DNA from: Desulfurella acetivorans A63
GTDB taxonomy: Bacteria > Campylobacterota_A > Desulfurellia > Desulfurellales > Desulfurellaceae
Reading direction: 5' to 3'
NCBI GenBank assembly: GCA_000517565.1
Contig: CP007051.1
Span: 310,001 to 374,000 of the forward strand
DNA: 64,000 bases
Shown: positions 17,107 through 25,785 of the stretch, piece by piece
Numbering within the stretch: position 1 is the stretch's first letter
Layout: the number at the start of each line of letters is the position of its first letter
Program-made: the position numbers and the translations under genes
Notes under the pieces: model-generated
Database searches by the model: none
What the model saw: only the letters and a program-made list of their open reading frames with translations
What the model was told of the DNA's origin: nothing

Positions 17107-17134
17107 AATATATAAGCCTTTAAGTAAAAATCAA
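17107..17134 (-). promoter_or_regulatory. Candidate promoter of the MFS exporter
   Basis: Minus-strand TTGATT, 16-base spacer, TATATT, in the gap between the cupin gene and the exporter. Confidence 0.5.
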
Positions 17135-17155
17135 GGAAAAAGGTATTTTAGTTGC

Positions 17156-17500
17156 TTACGTATGGGGTATAATACATAGAAATTTTAATAATTTGTCACT
17201 ATTATTCTTGTATGAATGTTCTATATTAGGTTCAATAAAGACTGCTGAGTTTTTAGAAACATGTTTAGTAATATTTCCAACAGTGATTTCACACTCGCCG
17301 TCTAATATAAAAATTTCATGTTCCCATGGGTGTGAGTGTGGTGGAATTTCTGTGTGCGGTTGCATTTCAAAATAGCGCATGGCAAAGTTTGGTGCACCGT
17401 CTTCTTTTTTTATAAGCCATCTTATACTAACACCAGATACATTTTTACCATTAAATTCTACTGGTTGGTTTTGCAAGCTATCCAAATTTATAACTTTCAT
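17156..17500 (-). CDS. Small cupin-domain protein
   Basis: A 114-residue single-domain cupin. Motif 1 is PPHSHPWEHEIFILDGE, carrying two His and a Glu for metal binding. Motif 2 is PNIEHSYKN with the last His. Such proteins are small dioxygenases, isomerases or sensory cupins. The ATG start was chosen over a GTG two codons upstream because the GGAG site is correctly spaced only for the ATG. It lies upstream of the MFS exporter on the same strand. Activity unknown. Confidence 0.85.
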   Translation of the reverse strand: MKVINLDSLQNQPVEFNGKNVSGVSIRWLIKKEDGAPNFAMRYFEMQPHTEIPPHSHPWEHEIFILDGECEITVGNITKHVSKNSAVFIEPNIEHSYKNNSDKLLKFLCIIPHT

Positions 17501-17813
17501 ACACACTCCAAATTTTAGAAGTATTTAATTTTAAGTAACTAACTTTTTTTACAATATTTATTAATTTTTGTCAAAAAAAACTTTTAAAGCTCTTAAATAG
17601 TTATTTTTCTTACATATTTTATAGAATCTTTTTTAAATCTAAGTCTAAAAATTATTTAAGCTTTGAATTCATCCATTAGATTAAATTGATTAGAAACTTT
17701 CTATAACAAAATTATTTTGTTCAAATAAAATATAAATAATTATTTTTTTTGTTTTTTTGTTTTTTTTGTGATATACTATTTATGAAGGATTTTTGGATTT
17801 TTAGGTGTAAAAA
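17501..17813. other. AT-rich divergent intergenic region before the polysaccharide operon
   Basis: About 310 bases with no credible gene, between the leftward cupin and the rightward polysaccharide operon. It contains T-rich runs near 17740-17768 and a possible -10 TATACT at 17772-17777, about 36 bases before the operon start, without a good -35. On the minus strand a TTGACA (17569-17574) with a weak -10 faces the cupin. The lack of a -35 for the operon would fit activator-dependent expression (inference). Confidence 0.5.
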
Positions 17814-19169
17814 TTGGTTTTACAAAAAAAATTAATAATTTTTAGCAATAGATTTTTTGAAAAACGTGAACCATATGAAGTGTTTAATTCTTGGGAAAGT
17901 TTCTTAGATTCGGCAATTGAACCTATAGGGTTTTGGATTGCAAAAGATTTTAATGATAACTATTTAAGTATTATAAATAATATTAGACGTTCAAATTGGT
18001 GGTATAAATATTGTTTTAGTGAAGACAATTTAAATAATGAGCTTCTAGATGGTAGTTTAGATATAGATAAAGCCATAGATAAGTGTAATTTATCTGAGAA
18101 AAAAATTACCAAACTAAAGTTTAGCTTAGAAGGTCTTGCTGCCAGTGAAAAATTACTAGTTTATTTGTATTTACGTGAAGGTTTAGAAATTGTTCCTCAA
18201 TTTAACCCAAATGCGCCAAAACTTTATACTTACCCTATTATTGAGATTTTAAGCGATAATCAAAACGATTTAGATTGGTACCAAGAATTGATTAGAAAAA
18301 ATCTTCTTGCTTATAAAAAACTTATTGATAGGGTTAGACTTTGTAATAATTGTTCCAGTGCTCACATATATTTTGTTGATGTTTGCCCAAATTGCAAAAA
18401 TATAGACATAAAACGCTCACGCTTTCTTCATTGTTTTGCATGTGGATATGTTGGCAGGCAGGAAGAATTTAGCAAAGGTTATGATTTAATATGCCCAAAA
18501 TGTAATGCCCATCTAAAACATATTGGGGTAGATTATGATTTGCCTACTGCACAATATATTTGCAACAATTGTGGTTATGTGTTTGAAGAACCTGAAACAA
18601 TATACCGCTGTATTGCGTGTGGAGAAGAAGGTAGTCCGGATAAGTTAAATATACAAGAATTTTACAGTATTGAAATGACTTTGTATGGCAGAGAATGGCT
18701 TTTACTTGAGCAAAAGAAAATGATATTTTCAGTGTTAAACGAAAGCTTAAAATATGTTTCTTTAGAATATTTTCAACTCTTATTAGATTGGTTTATAAAA
18801 CTTTACAAAAGAGATAGTAATTTTTCATTTGCTTTGGCGCTAATTAAGTTTCAGAATATCGAAGAAATAATTCAATTCTATGGAATCAGTCAATCTATAG
18901 AAATTTATAGAGCATTAGCGCAACGCATAAGCGAGATGCTACGCAATACAGATATTGTGTGCAGAGATGACGAATACAAATTATGGATTTTTTTACCTGC
19001 TACGAAAAAAAAGGGTATTTGTAATAGAATTAATAAACTGGTAAATAGCATACAACCAGAAAGTGGTGTAAAAATTAAAGTTTACATTAATATACAATAC
19101 TCTTCTGAAATAGACTCAGAAATTAATGCTGAATTTTTAATGAATAAATTGGATTCAAAAAATGATTGA
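17814..19169 (+). CDS. Zinc-ribbon protein with degenerate GGDEF domain, putative c-di-GMP receptor of the polysaccharide operon
   Basis: A 451-residue soluble protein not recognised as a named family. Three parts are visible. Residues about 1-170 are helical with no motif known to me. Residues 177-269 carry six CxxC knuckles (C177/180, C191/194, C207/210, C227/230, C250/253, C266/269), enough for about three zinc ribbons. Residues about 330-451 look like a GGDEF domain whose catalytic loop is RDDEY (384-388) instead of GGDEF, so cyclase activity is unlikely. An RxxD I-site-like motif (R377-D380) is kept just before it. This resembles PelD logic, in which an inactive GGDEF binds c-di-GMP to switch on synthesis. 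Bacterial proteins annotated TackOD1 may be related (from memory, unchecked). Start is TTG with AGGTG upstream. It overlaps the synthase gene by eight bases. Confidence 0.55.
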   Translation: MVLQKKLIIFSNRFFEKREPYEVFNSWESFLDSAIEPIGFWIAKDFNDNYLSIINNIRRSNWWYKYCFSEDNLNNELLDGSLDIDKAIDKCNLSEKKITKLKFSLEGLAASEKLLVYLYLREGLEIVPQFNPNAPKLYTYPIIEILSDNQNDLDWYQELIRKNLLAYKKLIDRVRLCNNCSSAHIYFVDVCPNCKNIDIKRSRFLHCFACGYVGRQEEFSKGYDLICPKCNAHLKHIGVDYDLPTAQYICNNCGYVFEEPETIYRCIACGEEGSPDKLNIQEFYSIEMTLYGREWLLLEQKKMIFSVLNESLKYVSLEYFQLLLDWFIKLYKRDSNFSFALALIKFQNIEEIIQFYGISQSIEIYRALAQRISEMLRNTDIVCRDDEYKLWIFLPATKKKGICNRINKLVNSIQPESGVKIKVYINIQYSSEIDSEINAEFLMNKLDSKND

Positions 19170-20481
19170 TTCAATTTATTTAGCTTTTATTAACATAATA
19201 ACATCTCACAATTCATTTTTGACATTTATACTTATGTTTACGCCTTTTATAGTATTTTTTGAGGGCCCTTTGCAACTAATAACAATGATAGGCATATTTA
19301 GATTTGCCAAACAACAACTAGCACAAAGCGATTTATTAACTCAATTACCACATGTTAGTTGTTGTATTACTTGTTATTCTGAAGGAAAAAGCGTTATAAA
19401 TACAATCAAATCTTTAACCTTTCAAACATATCCTGGTTTAATTGAAATCATAGCTGTTGTCGATGGTGCGCTACAAAATAAAGATACTTTGCTAGCCGTA
19501 CAAAGTTGTAAAGAATTTGTCGAAAACACTACTAATAGAAAATTACTTATAATACCTAAATGGCAGCGAGGTGGTAGGGTTTCTTCTTTAAATGCAGCAC
19601 TAAAAATAGCTTGTGGGGAGATCTTTATGGCTTTAGATGGAGATACTTCTTTTGATAATAACATGGTAGTAAATGCTGTTAAACAATTTAACAATGACAA
19701 TATAATTGCAGTTGCTGGCAATTTGCGCGTAAGAAATGCTAGCAAATCATTAGCTACAAGACTTCAAGCCTTAGAATATATTTTGAGTATATCTGCTGGC
19801 AAAACAGGTTTGTCTGCTTTTGGTATTGTAAATAATATATCTGGGGCTTTTGGGGTTTTTAGAAAGAAAATTTTGGACTTAATAGGTGGGTGGGATACTG
19901 GTACAGCAGAAGATCTTGATATTACAACAAGAATCAAGCAATACTTTGGAAGAAATAAAAACTGGAAAATTGTTTTTGACCCTTATGTAATAGGGCATAC
20001 AGATGTGCCAGAAACATTTTTGGGTTATTTTAAACAAAGGCTTCGTTGGGAAGGAGATTTATTTTATCTTATAGGTCGTAAATATTTGGATAATATAAGA
20101 CCAAGATTGTTAAATTGGGCTAATTATATATCAACAATAATTATAACCTATTTTATGCAAATTATTTTACCATTTGTTATAACTTTTTATACCATCTATT
20201 TGTTTTACACCCTACCAAGCGCATATGTTTTAGCTTTATATTTTATGGTTTACTTATTTTATGTATTTGTTTTGTTTACATATTTTTTATTATACTGGCT
20301 TTTGGTATCTGATAGATTAAACGAAGACATTATTTACTTTTTGTATATACCTTTATTTCCTTTTTTTGCATTTTTTTCCAGAATCAATGCTGCATTGGCA
20401 ATCACGCACTCTGTAATAAACAAATCGCATTTGGATTCGAGTATGGCGCCTTGGTGGGTTTTAAAAAAGGGTAAATTTTGA
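19162..20481 (+). CDS. Processive family 2 glycosyltransferase (exopolysaccharide synthase)
   Basis: A 439-residue inner-membrane synthase of the cellulose/PNAG/hyaluronan type. Catalytic signatures are complete: D101 (VVDGA), D159 and D161 (ALDGDTS), the base D251 (GTAEDLDITTR), and QRLRW (Q292-W296), which binds the growing chain. One or two membrane helices lie at about 18-45. Three or more lie after residue 315, forming the translocation channel. No PilZ domain is fused, so c-di-GMP control would have to come from a partner. It overlaps the regulator upstream and is one base from the channel gene downstream. Polymer identity cannot be read from sequence. Confidence 0.88.
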   Translation: MIDSIYLAFINIITSHNSFLTFILMFTPFIVFFEGPLQLITMIGIFRFAKQQLAQSDLLTQLPHVSCCITCYSEGKSVINTIKSLTFQTYPGLIEIIAVVDGALQNKDTLLAVQSCKEFVENTTNRKLLIIPKWQRGGRVSSLNAALKIACGEIFMALDGDTSFDNNMVVNAVKQFNNDNIIAVAGNLRVRNASKSLATRLQALEYILSISAGKTGLSAFGIVNNISGAFGVFRKKILDLIGGWDTGTAEDLDITTRIKQYFGRNKNWKIVFDPYVIGHTDVPETFLGYFKQRLRWEGDLFYLIGRKYLDNIRPRLLNWANYISTIIITYFMQIILPFVITFYTIYLFYTLPSAYVLALYFMVYLFYVFVLFTYFLLYWLLVSDRLNEDIIYFLYIPLFPFFAFFSRINAALAITHSVINKSHLDSSMAPWWVLKKGKF

Positions 20482-20482
20482 T

Positions 20483-22669
20483 ATGAGTCTAAACTATAAA
20501 ATGAAAGTGTCAATTTTTACTTGTTTAGTTTTATTTTTAATTCCGTATGCTTGCAAAGCACAAACAATCACTTTGGAACAATTGCAACAATTAATACAAA
20601 AAGATCCCAATATTGAAATAGCGCAAAAAGAATATAATATTGCAAAATCACAGGTTGATATAAATGAATCTGCTCTTTCTCCAACGCTATTTGGCAGTGT
20701 AACCTATACAAACTATTCAAATCCTGTCCAAACTTCTACTTACAATGTTTCTACTACAAACCAAAACGGCTTAACAAATAATTATAGCGAAACACTAACT
20801 CCGCAACAACAAAGATACAATAATGTTTCTGCAAATATTGGTTTGAGTATACCTTTGTTTGGCAGCCATCAAAACCTAAAGCGAGACTTAATTGTAAGTA
20901 AATCTATATTAAACCAAAACTCTGCAAACATAGAACTACAGAAATGGCAAGCAATTAAATCCTTAATTTATGCTTATTCAGAGTATTACATAAGATCAAT
21001 CCAAATAGCTTTAGCTAAAGGTTTTTTACATGACGAAAGCTTAGTAAAAGATATTTTATTAAAAAGACAAAAAGCTGGGCTAATACTGGAGTCAGATAGG
21101 CTAGAATTAAATACAGAATTTGGCGCAGTAAAACGCAATGAGTTTGTTTATTGGAAACAATCTCAAGATGCATTAAATACGCTACAATTGCTAACCGGAA
21201 AAACATTAAACAATATAGAGTTGGCCTATCCTTATTTGAATACAGATTTTATAACAAAACAAGTTCTAATTGAATCTATGTATAAAAATCCTCAAATTAA
21301 GCTATACACAGAAAAATTAGAAGGTTATAAAAAAGCATTGAGTGAAACCGGCTCAATATTTTCATCTGGTAGCTTAAGTGTTTCGACGGGTGTTCAAAAT
21401 AGTTTTCAGGGAGGAATTGGGTGGAATGTGTCTGCTACTTTAAACATAGGTATGCCTCTGCTCGAAAAAAAATGGTATGATGCTACATATTCCAAGGCAT
21501 TTTTGGAAATGCAAAAAGCCGAATTAGAGTTAGAAAACCAAAAGAAAGCCTTTAAAAACGCATGTAGCAGTTATTATTTGCAGTTTTACTCAAGAAAAGA
21601 AAATTTAGAGTTCGCCAAAGAAAGACTCAATGCTGCTCTTGTAAGTTATAATACTGCAAAACTAAGAAAGCCAATAAATCCTGGGGATTACTTTTATAAT
21701 GTAGTCAAGTCTAAATACTATTTATATCAAACTGCAAATGATTATCTTGAAGCTTTACTTGAGTATTTTAAAGCGCAGGCAGACTTACTTGGGTTAATTG
21801 GCTATGATGATATTATGTACAAAAAAGACGCTATTAATGACAAAAATGAAAATGAAATTTCGAATATAAAAGGTATTTTTAATACACCTAAAATAAATTA
21901 TCGAAATGGTTCATATTTGAGTTGGTATTTATGGAATGGTTTATATTGGTATAAAAAATTAGGCGAAAATTTCTGGGATAAAATTCCTAAGTCAACAAAA
22001 AGAATTTTTTTGTCTTTAAATAGCCAAGAAATACAGCTTGTAAGGTCTAATCAAAAAGATGCAGATGTATTAACAAAATTTATAAGACAAGCAAAACAAA
22101 GAGATATAAAAGTAGAATTGCTATTAGGTGATCCTTATTGGGCATTAAGCAAATATAGAACTAATCTAATAAATATAATTAAAAATCTTCAAAGATTTCC
22201 TTTTGATGGTATACAGCTTGATATAGAAAAAAGTCAGCTTCCTCTTAAAGATAGGCATCTTTGGGAAAATGGTATAGTTAAAACAATATCGGAAGTTAAA
22301 AAAAATACTTCTTTGCCTATAGGATTATCTATGAATTATAAGGAAGCTGAAAACAAGATTTTATTAAATGAACTTAAAAAAGCTGGTTTAAACGAAGTTA
22401 TTCTTATGGTATACACTACAAATACTAAAAGAATTATAGAAATTTCAGATAATATTATAAAGCAAAACCCTAACTTGTATTTTAGCATTGCATTATCTTG
22501 CGAGCCAACATCTGTTTTGCCACAATACAATACCTTTGCGCGGTTTGGTGCAAATAACTCACTATTAAAATGGGAAGATTTGTATAAGCATTTTTCTACA
22601 ATAGATAATTTTTTAGGTATCACTATACAATCACTTGAAGATTTTTGGAGTTTAAAAAATGAAAATTAA
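20483..22669 (+). CDS. TolC-type outer membrane channel fused to a glycoside-hydrolase-like domain
   Basis: A 728-residue two-domain protein. A signal peptide (hydrophobic core, cleavage probably after CKA near residue 32) leads into a TolC/OEP domain at about 35-440. That domain has two duplicated helical halves (ITLEQLQQLIQKDPNIEIAQ, and later LYTEKLEGYKKAL with LEMQKAELELENQKKAF) around porin strands. Residues 467-728 form a TIM-barrel-like domain. It has an opening ISLN/FLSLN strand, FDGIQLDIE (574-582, candidate acids D580 and E582), LPIGLSMNY and EVILMVYT strands, as in GH18-like and PgaB-type hydrolase barrels. TolC C-termini face the periplasm, so the hydrolase would trim polymer at the channel entrance. 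I do not know this fusion as a described architecture. Overlaps the adaptor gene by 11 bases. Confidence 0.75.
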   Translation: MSLNYKMKVSIFTCLVLFLIPYACKAQTITLEQLQQLIQKDPNIEIAQKEYNIAKSQVDINESALSPTLFGSVTYTNYSNPVQTSTYNVSTTNQNGLTNNYSETLTPQQQRYNNVSANIGLSIPLFGSHQNLKRDLIVSKSILNQNSANIELQKWQAIKSLIYAYSEYYIRSIQIALAKGFLHDESLVKDILLKRQKAGLILESDRLELNTEFGAVKRNEFVYWKQSQDALNTLQLLTGKTLNNIELAYPYLNTDFITKQVLIESMYKNPQIKLYTEKLEGYKKALSETGSIFSSGSLSVSTGVQNSFQGGIGWNVSATLNIGMPLLEKKWYDATYSKAFLEMQKAELELENQKKAFKNACSSYYLQFYSRKENLEFAKERLNAALVSYNTAKLRKPINPGDYFYNVVKSKYYLYQTANDYLEALLEYFKAQADLLGLIGYDDIMYKKDAINDKNENEISNIKGIFNTPKINYRNGSYLSWYLWNGLYWYKKLGENFWDKIPKSTKRIFLSLNSQEIQLVRSNQKDADVLTKFIRQAKQRDIKVELLLGDPYWALSKYRTNLINIIKNLQRFPFDGIQLDIEKSQLPLKDRHLWENGIVKTISEVKKNTSLPIGLSMNYKEAENKILLNELKKAGLNEVILMVYTTNTKRIIEISDNIIKQNPNLYFSIALSCEPTSVLPQYNTFARFGANNSLLKWEDLYKHFSTIDNFLGITIQSLEDFWSLKNEN

Positions 22670-23654
22670 ATTTAGCAGACCCCCTTCATCTCCAAATGAA
22701 GTTAGCGGTTTAAAAGTTAATTATGAACCTCCAAAAAGACCAATTTCAAAATGGCGTTTTAGGGCTGTGCTTATATTATTTTTACTGCCATTTTTAGTTT
22801 TTGGTGTATATTTGATTTATAAAATTACTTACAATCTATTGTTTATTAATGCACCCGGATACTTAATTTTTAACCAAATAACAATCAAAGCTCCTTATGA
22901 TGGAAAAGTAGTATACATAAGAAAACCTGGTGATAATGTCAAAAAAAATGAGATTATACTCAAAATAAAAAATCCATTAGTAGAAAATCAGTATAGAGAA
23001 TTATTTAAGAGTTTAAAACAAATAAAATCATCAGCTAGCATAAAGGTTAACCCTGAAGTGTTAAAAATTTACAAAGAAGTTTACGAAAGTCGTTTAAAAA
23101 CATACAAAGAAATACTCAACCTACAACAAAAAAACGCAGCAACATCATATGAAGTGGCAAATGCACAAGATGCTCTGCACTCTGCAGAGATTGCTTATTT
23201 GCAAGCAAAGCAAAGTTTAGAAAGCAACAAAAATGTACCTGTTGCCGAGGATATGAAATTAAATGAATTGGAATCTATATTGCAAAGTTTAACTATAAAA
23301 GCGCCAGAAAACGCAACAATTGCTTTAGATCTTGTTAAAGAAGGAGAATTGGTTAATAAAAATGAAGATCTAATGGTGTTGCAAAACAATAACAATGTTA
23401 TAATAGAAGCGTTTTTAGAGCCGAATAAGGTGAAACATGCTTTTTTGGGTAAAAAAACTAAAGTTGTGTTTCCAAATGGTAAATCGATAAAAGCTGAAAT
23501 TATTGGCCTAAAATTACAAACCCAAAAAACTCCTCCAATTTTAGTATCTCCATTTGCAAAGGAAAATCTATCTGTGGTAGTTGAACTAAGGCCAATTAAT
23601 GCAATCCCAAAAAACTTAATGATTAATTATATGCCAATAAAGGTTGTTTTTTAA
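22659..23654 (+). CDS. HlyD-type periplasmic adaptor of the polysaccharide operon
   Basis: A 331-residue membrane-fusion protein. A proline-rich cytoplasmic tail of about 30 residues precedes one membrane helix (about 36-60). A lipoyl-like half motif follows (ITIKAPYDGKVVYIRKPGDNVKKNE). A long helical hairpin spans about 108-205 and the second lipoyl half is LTIKAPENATIALDLVKEGELV. The C-terminal beta-barrel reads VIIEAFLEPNKVKHAFLGKKTKVVF. The order and topology match HlyD/EmrA adaptors and the periplasmic part of Alg44, but no PilZ domain is present. It would bridge the GT2 synthase in the inner membrane to the TolC-type channel. The stop is followed seven bases later by convergent tRNA-Leu. 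Confidence 0.85.
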   Translation: MKIKFSRPPSSPNEVSGLKVNYEPPKRPISKWRFRAVLILFLLPFLVFGVYLIYKITYNLLFINAPGYLIFNQITIKAPYDGKVVYIRKPGDNVKKNEIILKIKNPLVENQYRELFKSLKQIKSSASIKVNPEVLKIYKEVYESRLKTYKEILNLQQKNAATSYEVANAQDALHSAEIAYLQAKQSLESNKNVPVAEDMKLNELESILQSLTIKAPENATIALDLVKEGELVNKNEDLMVLQNNNNVIIEAFLEPNKVKHAFLGKKTKVVFPNGKSIKAEIIGLKLQTQKTPPILVSPFAKENLSVVVELRPINAIPKNLMINYMPIKVVF

Positions 23655-23661
23655 AAAACAA

Positions 23662-23749
23662 TGGTGCCGAGGGTGGGAATCGAACCCACACGGGAGAAAC
23701 TCCCAAGGGATTTTAAGTCCCTTGCGTCTACCAATTCCGCCACCCCGGC
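23662..23749 (-). tRNA. trnL: tRNA-Leu (UAA anticodon)
   Basis: An 88-base class II cloverleaf including an encoded CCA. The acceptor GCCGGGG pairs with CCTCGGC, the anticodon loop is CTTAAAA with anticodon TAA, and a long variable arm and GGTTCGATTCC T-arm are present. It is the last of three co-directional tRNAs (Gly-Cys-Leu). Confidence 0.95.
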
Positions 23750-23763
23750 AACTAGGTAGCTTC

Positions 23764-23838
23764 TGGAGGCGGCACCCGGATTCGAACCGGGGATCTGGGT
23801 TTTGCAGACCCGTGCCTTAGCCACTTGGCTATGCCGCC
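23764..23838 (-). tRNA. trnC: tRNA-Cys (GCA anticodon)
   Basis: A 75-base cloverleaf with encoded CCA. The acceptor GGCGGCA pairs with TGCCGCC, and the anticodon loop CTGCAAA contains GCA. T-arm GGTTCGAATCC. Middle of the Gly-Cys-Leu cluster. Confidence 0.95.
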
Positions 23839-23862
23839 AATTTGGGTCTGTTTATAAAAAAA

Positions 23863-23938
23863 TGGAGCGGGAAACGGGACTTGAACCCGCGACCCCAACC
23901 TTGGCAAGGTTGTGCTCTACCAACTGAGCTATTCCCGC
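23863..23938 (-). tRNA. trnG: tRNA-Gly (GCC anticodon)
   Basis: A 76-base cloverleaf with encoded CCA. The acceptor GCGGGAA pairs with TTCCCGC, and the anticodon loop contains GCC (TTGCCAA). First gene of the minus-strand tRNA cluster. Its body closely resembles the tRNA-Gly(UCC) in the plus-strand cluster. Confidence 0.95.
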
Positions 23939-23952
23939 TCGATACATTACTA

Positions 23953-23980
23953 TTTATATAAAAAATTTCTCAGTTGTCAA
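23953..23980 (-). promoter_or_regulatory. Promoter of the tRNA-Gly-Cys-Leu cluster
   Basis: Minus-strand TTGACA, 16-base spacer, TATAAA, about 15 bases upstream of tRNA-Gly. Confidence 0.75.
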
Positions 23981-23993
23981 TAGAAAAAATTCA

Positions 23994-25670
23994 CTATATA
24001 TTCTCCACAGCAAGCCCAACTCTTACACCACCAAAGTGTTTGCCTTCAATAAATACAGGAACGCCAATATCGCTTATAACTTCGCCAGTGTCCCTTGGAT
24101 AAGTTTGTATAATTAGGCTATCTGTATTTCTTGCTACATTTAAACCAACTGTATCGTTAAATATTCTCATAGAACGATTCCCTACAAGGTCTTTTTCGTA
24201 ATTGCCAGTTAGGGGTTTATCATAGATTGAGTTGTGTGCTGCTATGTAGCCATTATTGTCTGTAAGCAATACATATCTAAAGTTTTGATTCATATTCAAG
24301 TATTTATCTTCTATGGGCTGGATGTATTGTTTAAAAAAGTCAGTAAATCTTGTGCGGTATTTTTGCGGATTGGTATTTGGTATTGGCACATAGTTTCTAT
24401 CCCATATGTCACTGGATGAAATTATACCTTTTTTGATTGCGTTTTCTATTGTATCTGTCATTTCTTTAGCGCATTTGTTAGCAAGATCTACAACTTCTTC
24501 TAATGGGTTTCCTACTCTTACTTTCTTTAAAATATTTGCGGATTGTTCTGCGATTTTGCTTAAATCAAGACTTTTTGAGCTTACATTATCAAGACTTGTT
24601 GATATTTCTTTAACAGAACCTGCAAGGTATTCTACCGTTTGGGCTACTTCTTCAATTGAACTTGACTGTTCTTCTGTGGCTGCTGTTATTGTATTTATCA
24701 TGTTGTTTGCCTGATTAATTTTATCTGCAAGGTTGTCAAAAGAAACAAGCATTTCTTCTACAGATTTTGTGTTTTGTTCAATTGTATCTCTTACTGTTTT
24801 ATTTCGCTCAACAAGAATGTTGAAATTTTCTGCAACAGAATTAATTGTATTTTCTATCTCTTTTGATTGCTTTTGTGTTTGCTCTGCAAGCTTTCTAATC
24901 TCATCTGCTACCACTGCAAAGCCTCTGCCATGCTCACCTGCCCTGGCAGCTTCAATGGCAGCATTTAAGGCAAGAAGGTTTGTTTGGTTTGAGATATCAT
25001 TTATAACATTTACAATGGATAGTATATCGTCTATTTGAGAATGCAGGCTTTCCATAGATTGTTTATTTTCATTTAATACTTCAATTGAGTTTTGAGAGGC
25101 TTTACTTATGTTTTGCGTTGTTTTTATCGTTTGCTCGCTTATAGCGTTTACTTCTTCCATAAACCTCACAAAGTTTTCCATATTGTGAGATATATCACCT
25201 ATGGCTTTTGTAGAATCATTCATTGTTTTATTTATTGCTTCTAAATTGTCTTTAGTTTCATTCATGTGATGTGTAATATTTTTTAGCTCAAAGTTAAATT
25301 TGGCGTTAAAAACAGAAGTTTTTGTAGCATTTGTGATAAGCTCGCTAAAGATAGATCTAGAAAAGCTAACAAGTGTGTTAATAAACTCTCCAAGTGAAGC
25401 ACAAAAGCCTGGTACAGAATAGTCTTTTGTTAAATCATACCTGTCTTGTTTTGTAATTTTACAAAACTCATCGGCTGTTTGTTTTGTTGGTTTTATTATA
25501 ACAAGATAGTAATACCAGAAGTTAATAATTGCAAAAATAAAAGTTGCTGCAGTAAATGTGTAGATGAAGTACTTTTGCACAAAACTATTCAAAAAGATAT
25601 AAGCTAAAATACCACCGATAAAGTATAATGCAAATGTAAAAATAGTAAAAGTTATCAATTTTTTAACCAT
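23994..25670 (-). CDS. Methyl-accepting chemotaxis protein with C-terminal sensor-like domain
   Basis: A 558-residue chemoreceptor. Two membrane helices lie close together at the N-terminus (about 5-27 and 33-58), so there is almost no periplasmic sensor. A cytoplasmic methylation and signalling bundle follows with the conserved tip [20 protein letters not shown] and [11 protein letters not shown]. After the bundle, residues about 405-558 form an extra domain ([39 protein letters not shown]) with a Cache/PAS-like pattern, so sensing appears cytoplasmic. The start was moved 21 bases inward from an upstream ATG, because AAGGAGGT lies just before the internal ATG and the upstream ATG overlaps the -10 box. 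Confidence 0.88.
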   Translation of the reverse strand: MVKKLITFTIFTFALYFIGGILAYIFLNSFVQKYFIYTFTAATFIFAIINFWYYYLVIIKPTKQTADEFCKITKQDRYDLTKDYSVPGFCASLGEFINTLVSFSRSIFSELITNATKTSVFNAKFNFELKNITHHMNETKDNLEAINKTMNDSTKAIGDISHNMENFVRFMEEVNAISEQTIKTTQNISKASQNSIEVLNENKQSMESLHSQIDDILSIVNVINDISNQTNLLALNAAIEAARAGEHGRGFAVVADEIRKLAEQTQKQSKEIENTINSVAENFNILVERNKTVRDTIEQNTKSVEEMLVSFDNLADKINQANNMINTITAATEEQSSSIEEVAQTVEYLAGSVKEISTSLDNVSSKSLDLSKIAEQSANILKKVRVGNPLEEVVDLANKCAKEMTDTIENAIKKGIISSSDIWDRNYVPIPNTNPQKYRTRFTDFFKQYIQPIEDKYLNMNQNFRYVLLTDNNGYIAAHNSIYDKPLTGNYEKDLVGNRSMRIFNDTVGLNVARNTDSLIIQTYPRDTGEVISDIGVPVFIEGKHFGGVRVGLAVENI

Positions 25671-25689
25671 AACTTTACCTCCTTGTGTC

Positions 25690-25718
25690 ATAATAATTAA
25701 GCAAAGCTATTTTGTCAA
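25690..25718 (-). promoter_or_regulatory. Candidate promoter of the chemoreceptor
   Basis: Minus-strand TTGACA, 17-base spacer, TATTAT. It would start the message almost at the Shine-Dalgarno AAGGAGGT, giving a very short leader. Confidence 0.5.
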
Positions 25719-25726
25719 ATTTTGAG

Positions 25727-25755
25727 TTTACAAAATTGTAGTTTTATTTTATATT
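25727..25755 (+). promoter_or_regulatory. Promoter of rfbA-rfbB
   Basis: TTTACA, 17-base spacer, TATATT, about 30 bases before rfbA. It is back-to-back with the chemoreceptor promoter. Confidence 0.6.
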
Positions 25756-25785
25756 GTGTTTTAGTAAATATTTGGAGAACAATGC

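Noticed and set aside
17740-17770. T-rich tracts as a possible terminator or repeat element
   Set aside because: No stem precedes them and the pattern is irregular; judged simple AT-rich intergenic DNA.
23662-23938. tRNA cluster as proof of a mobile island
   Set aside because: No integrase, transposase or flanking direct repeat was seen; kept only as a weak hypothesis.
25671-25691. Upstream ATG extending the chemoreceptor by seven residues
   Set aside because: The Shine-Dalgarno AAGGAGGT lies inside that extension, directly before the internal ATG.
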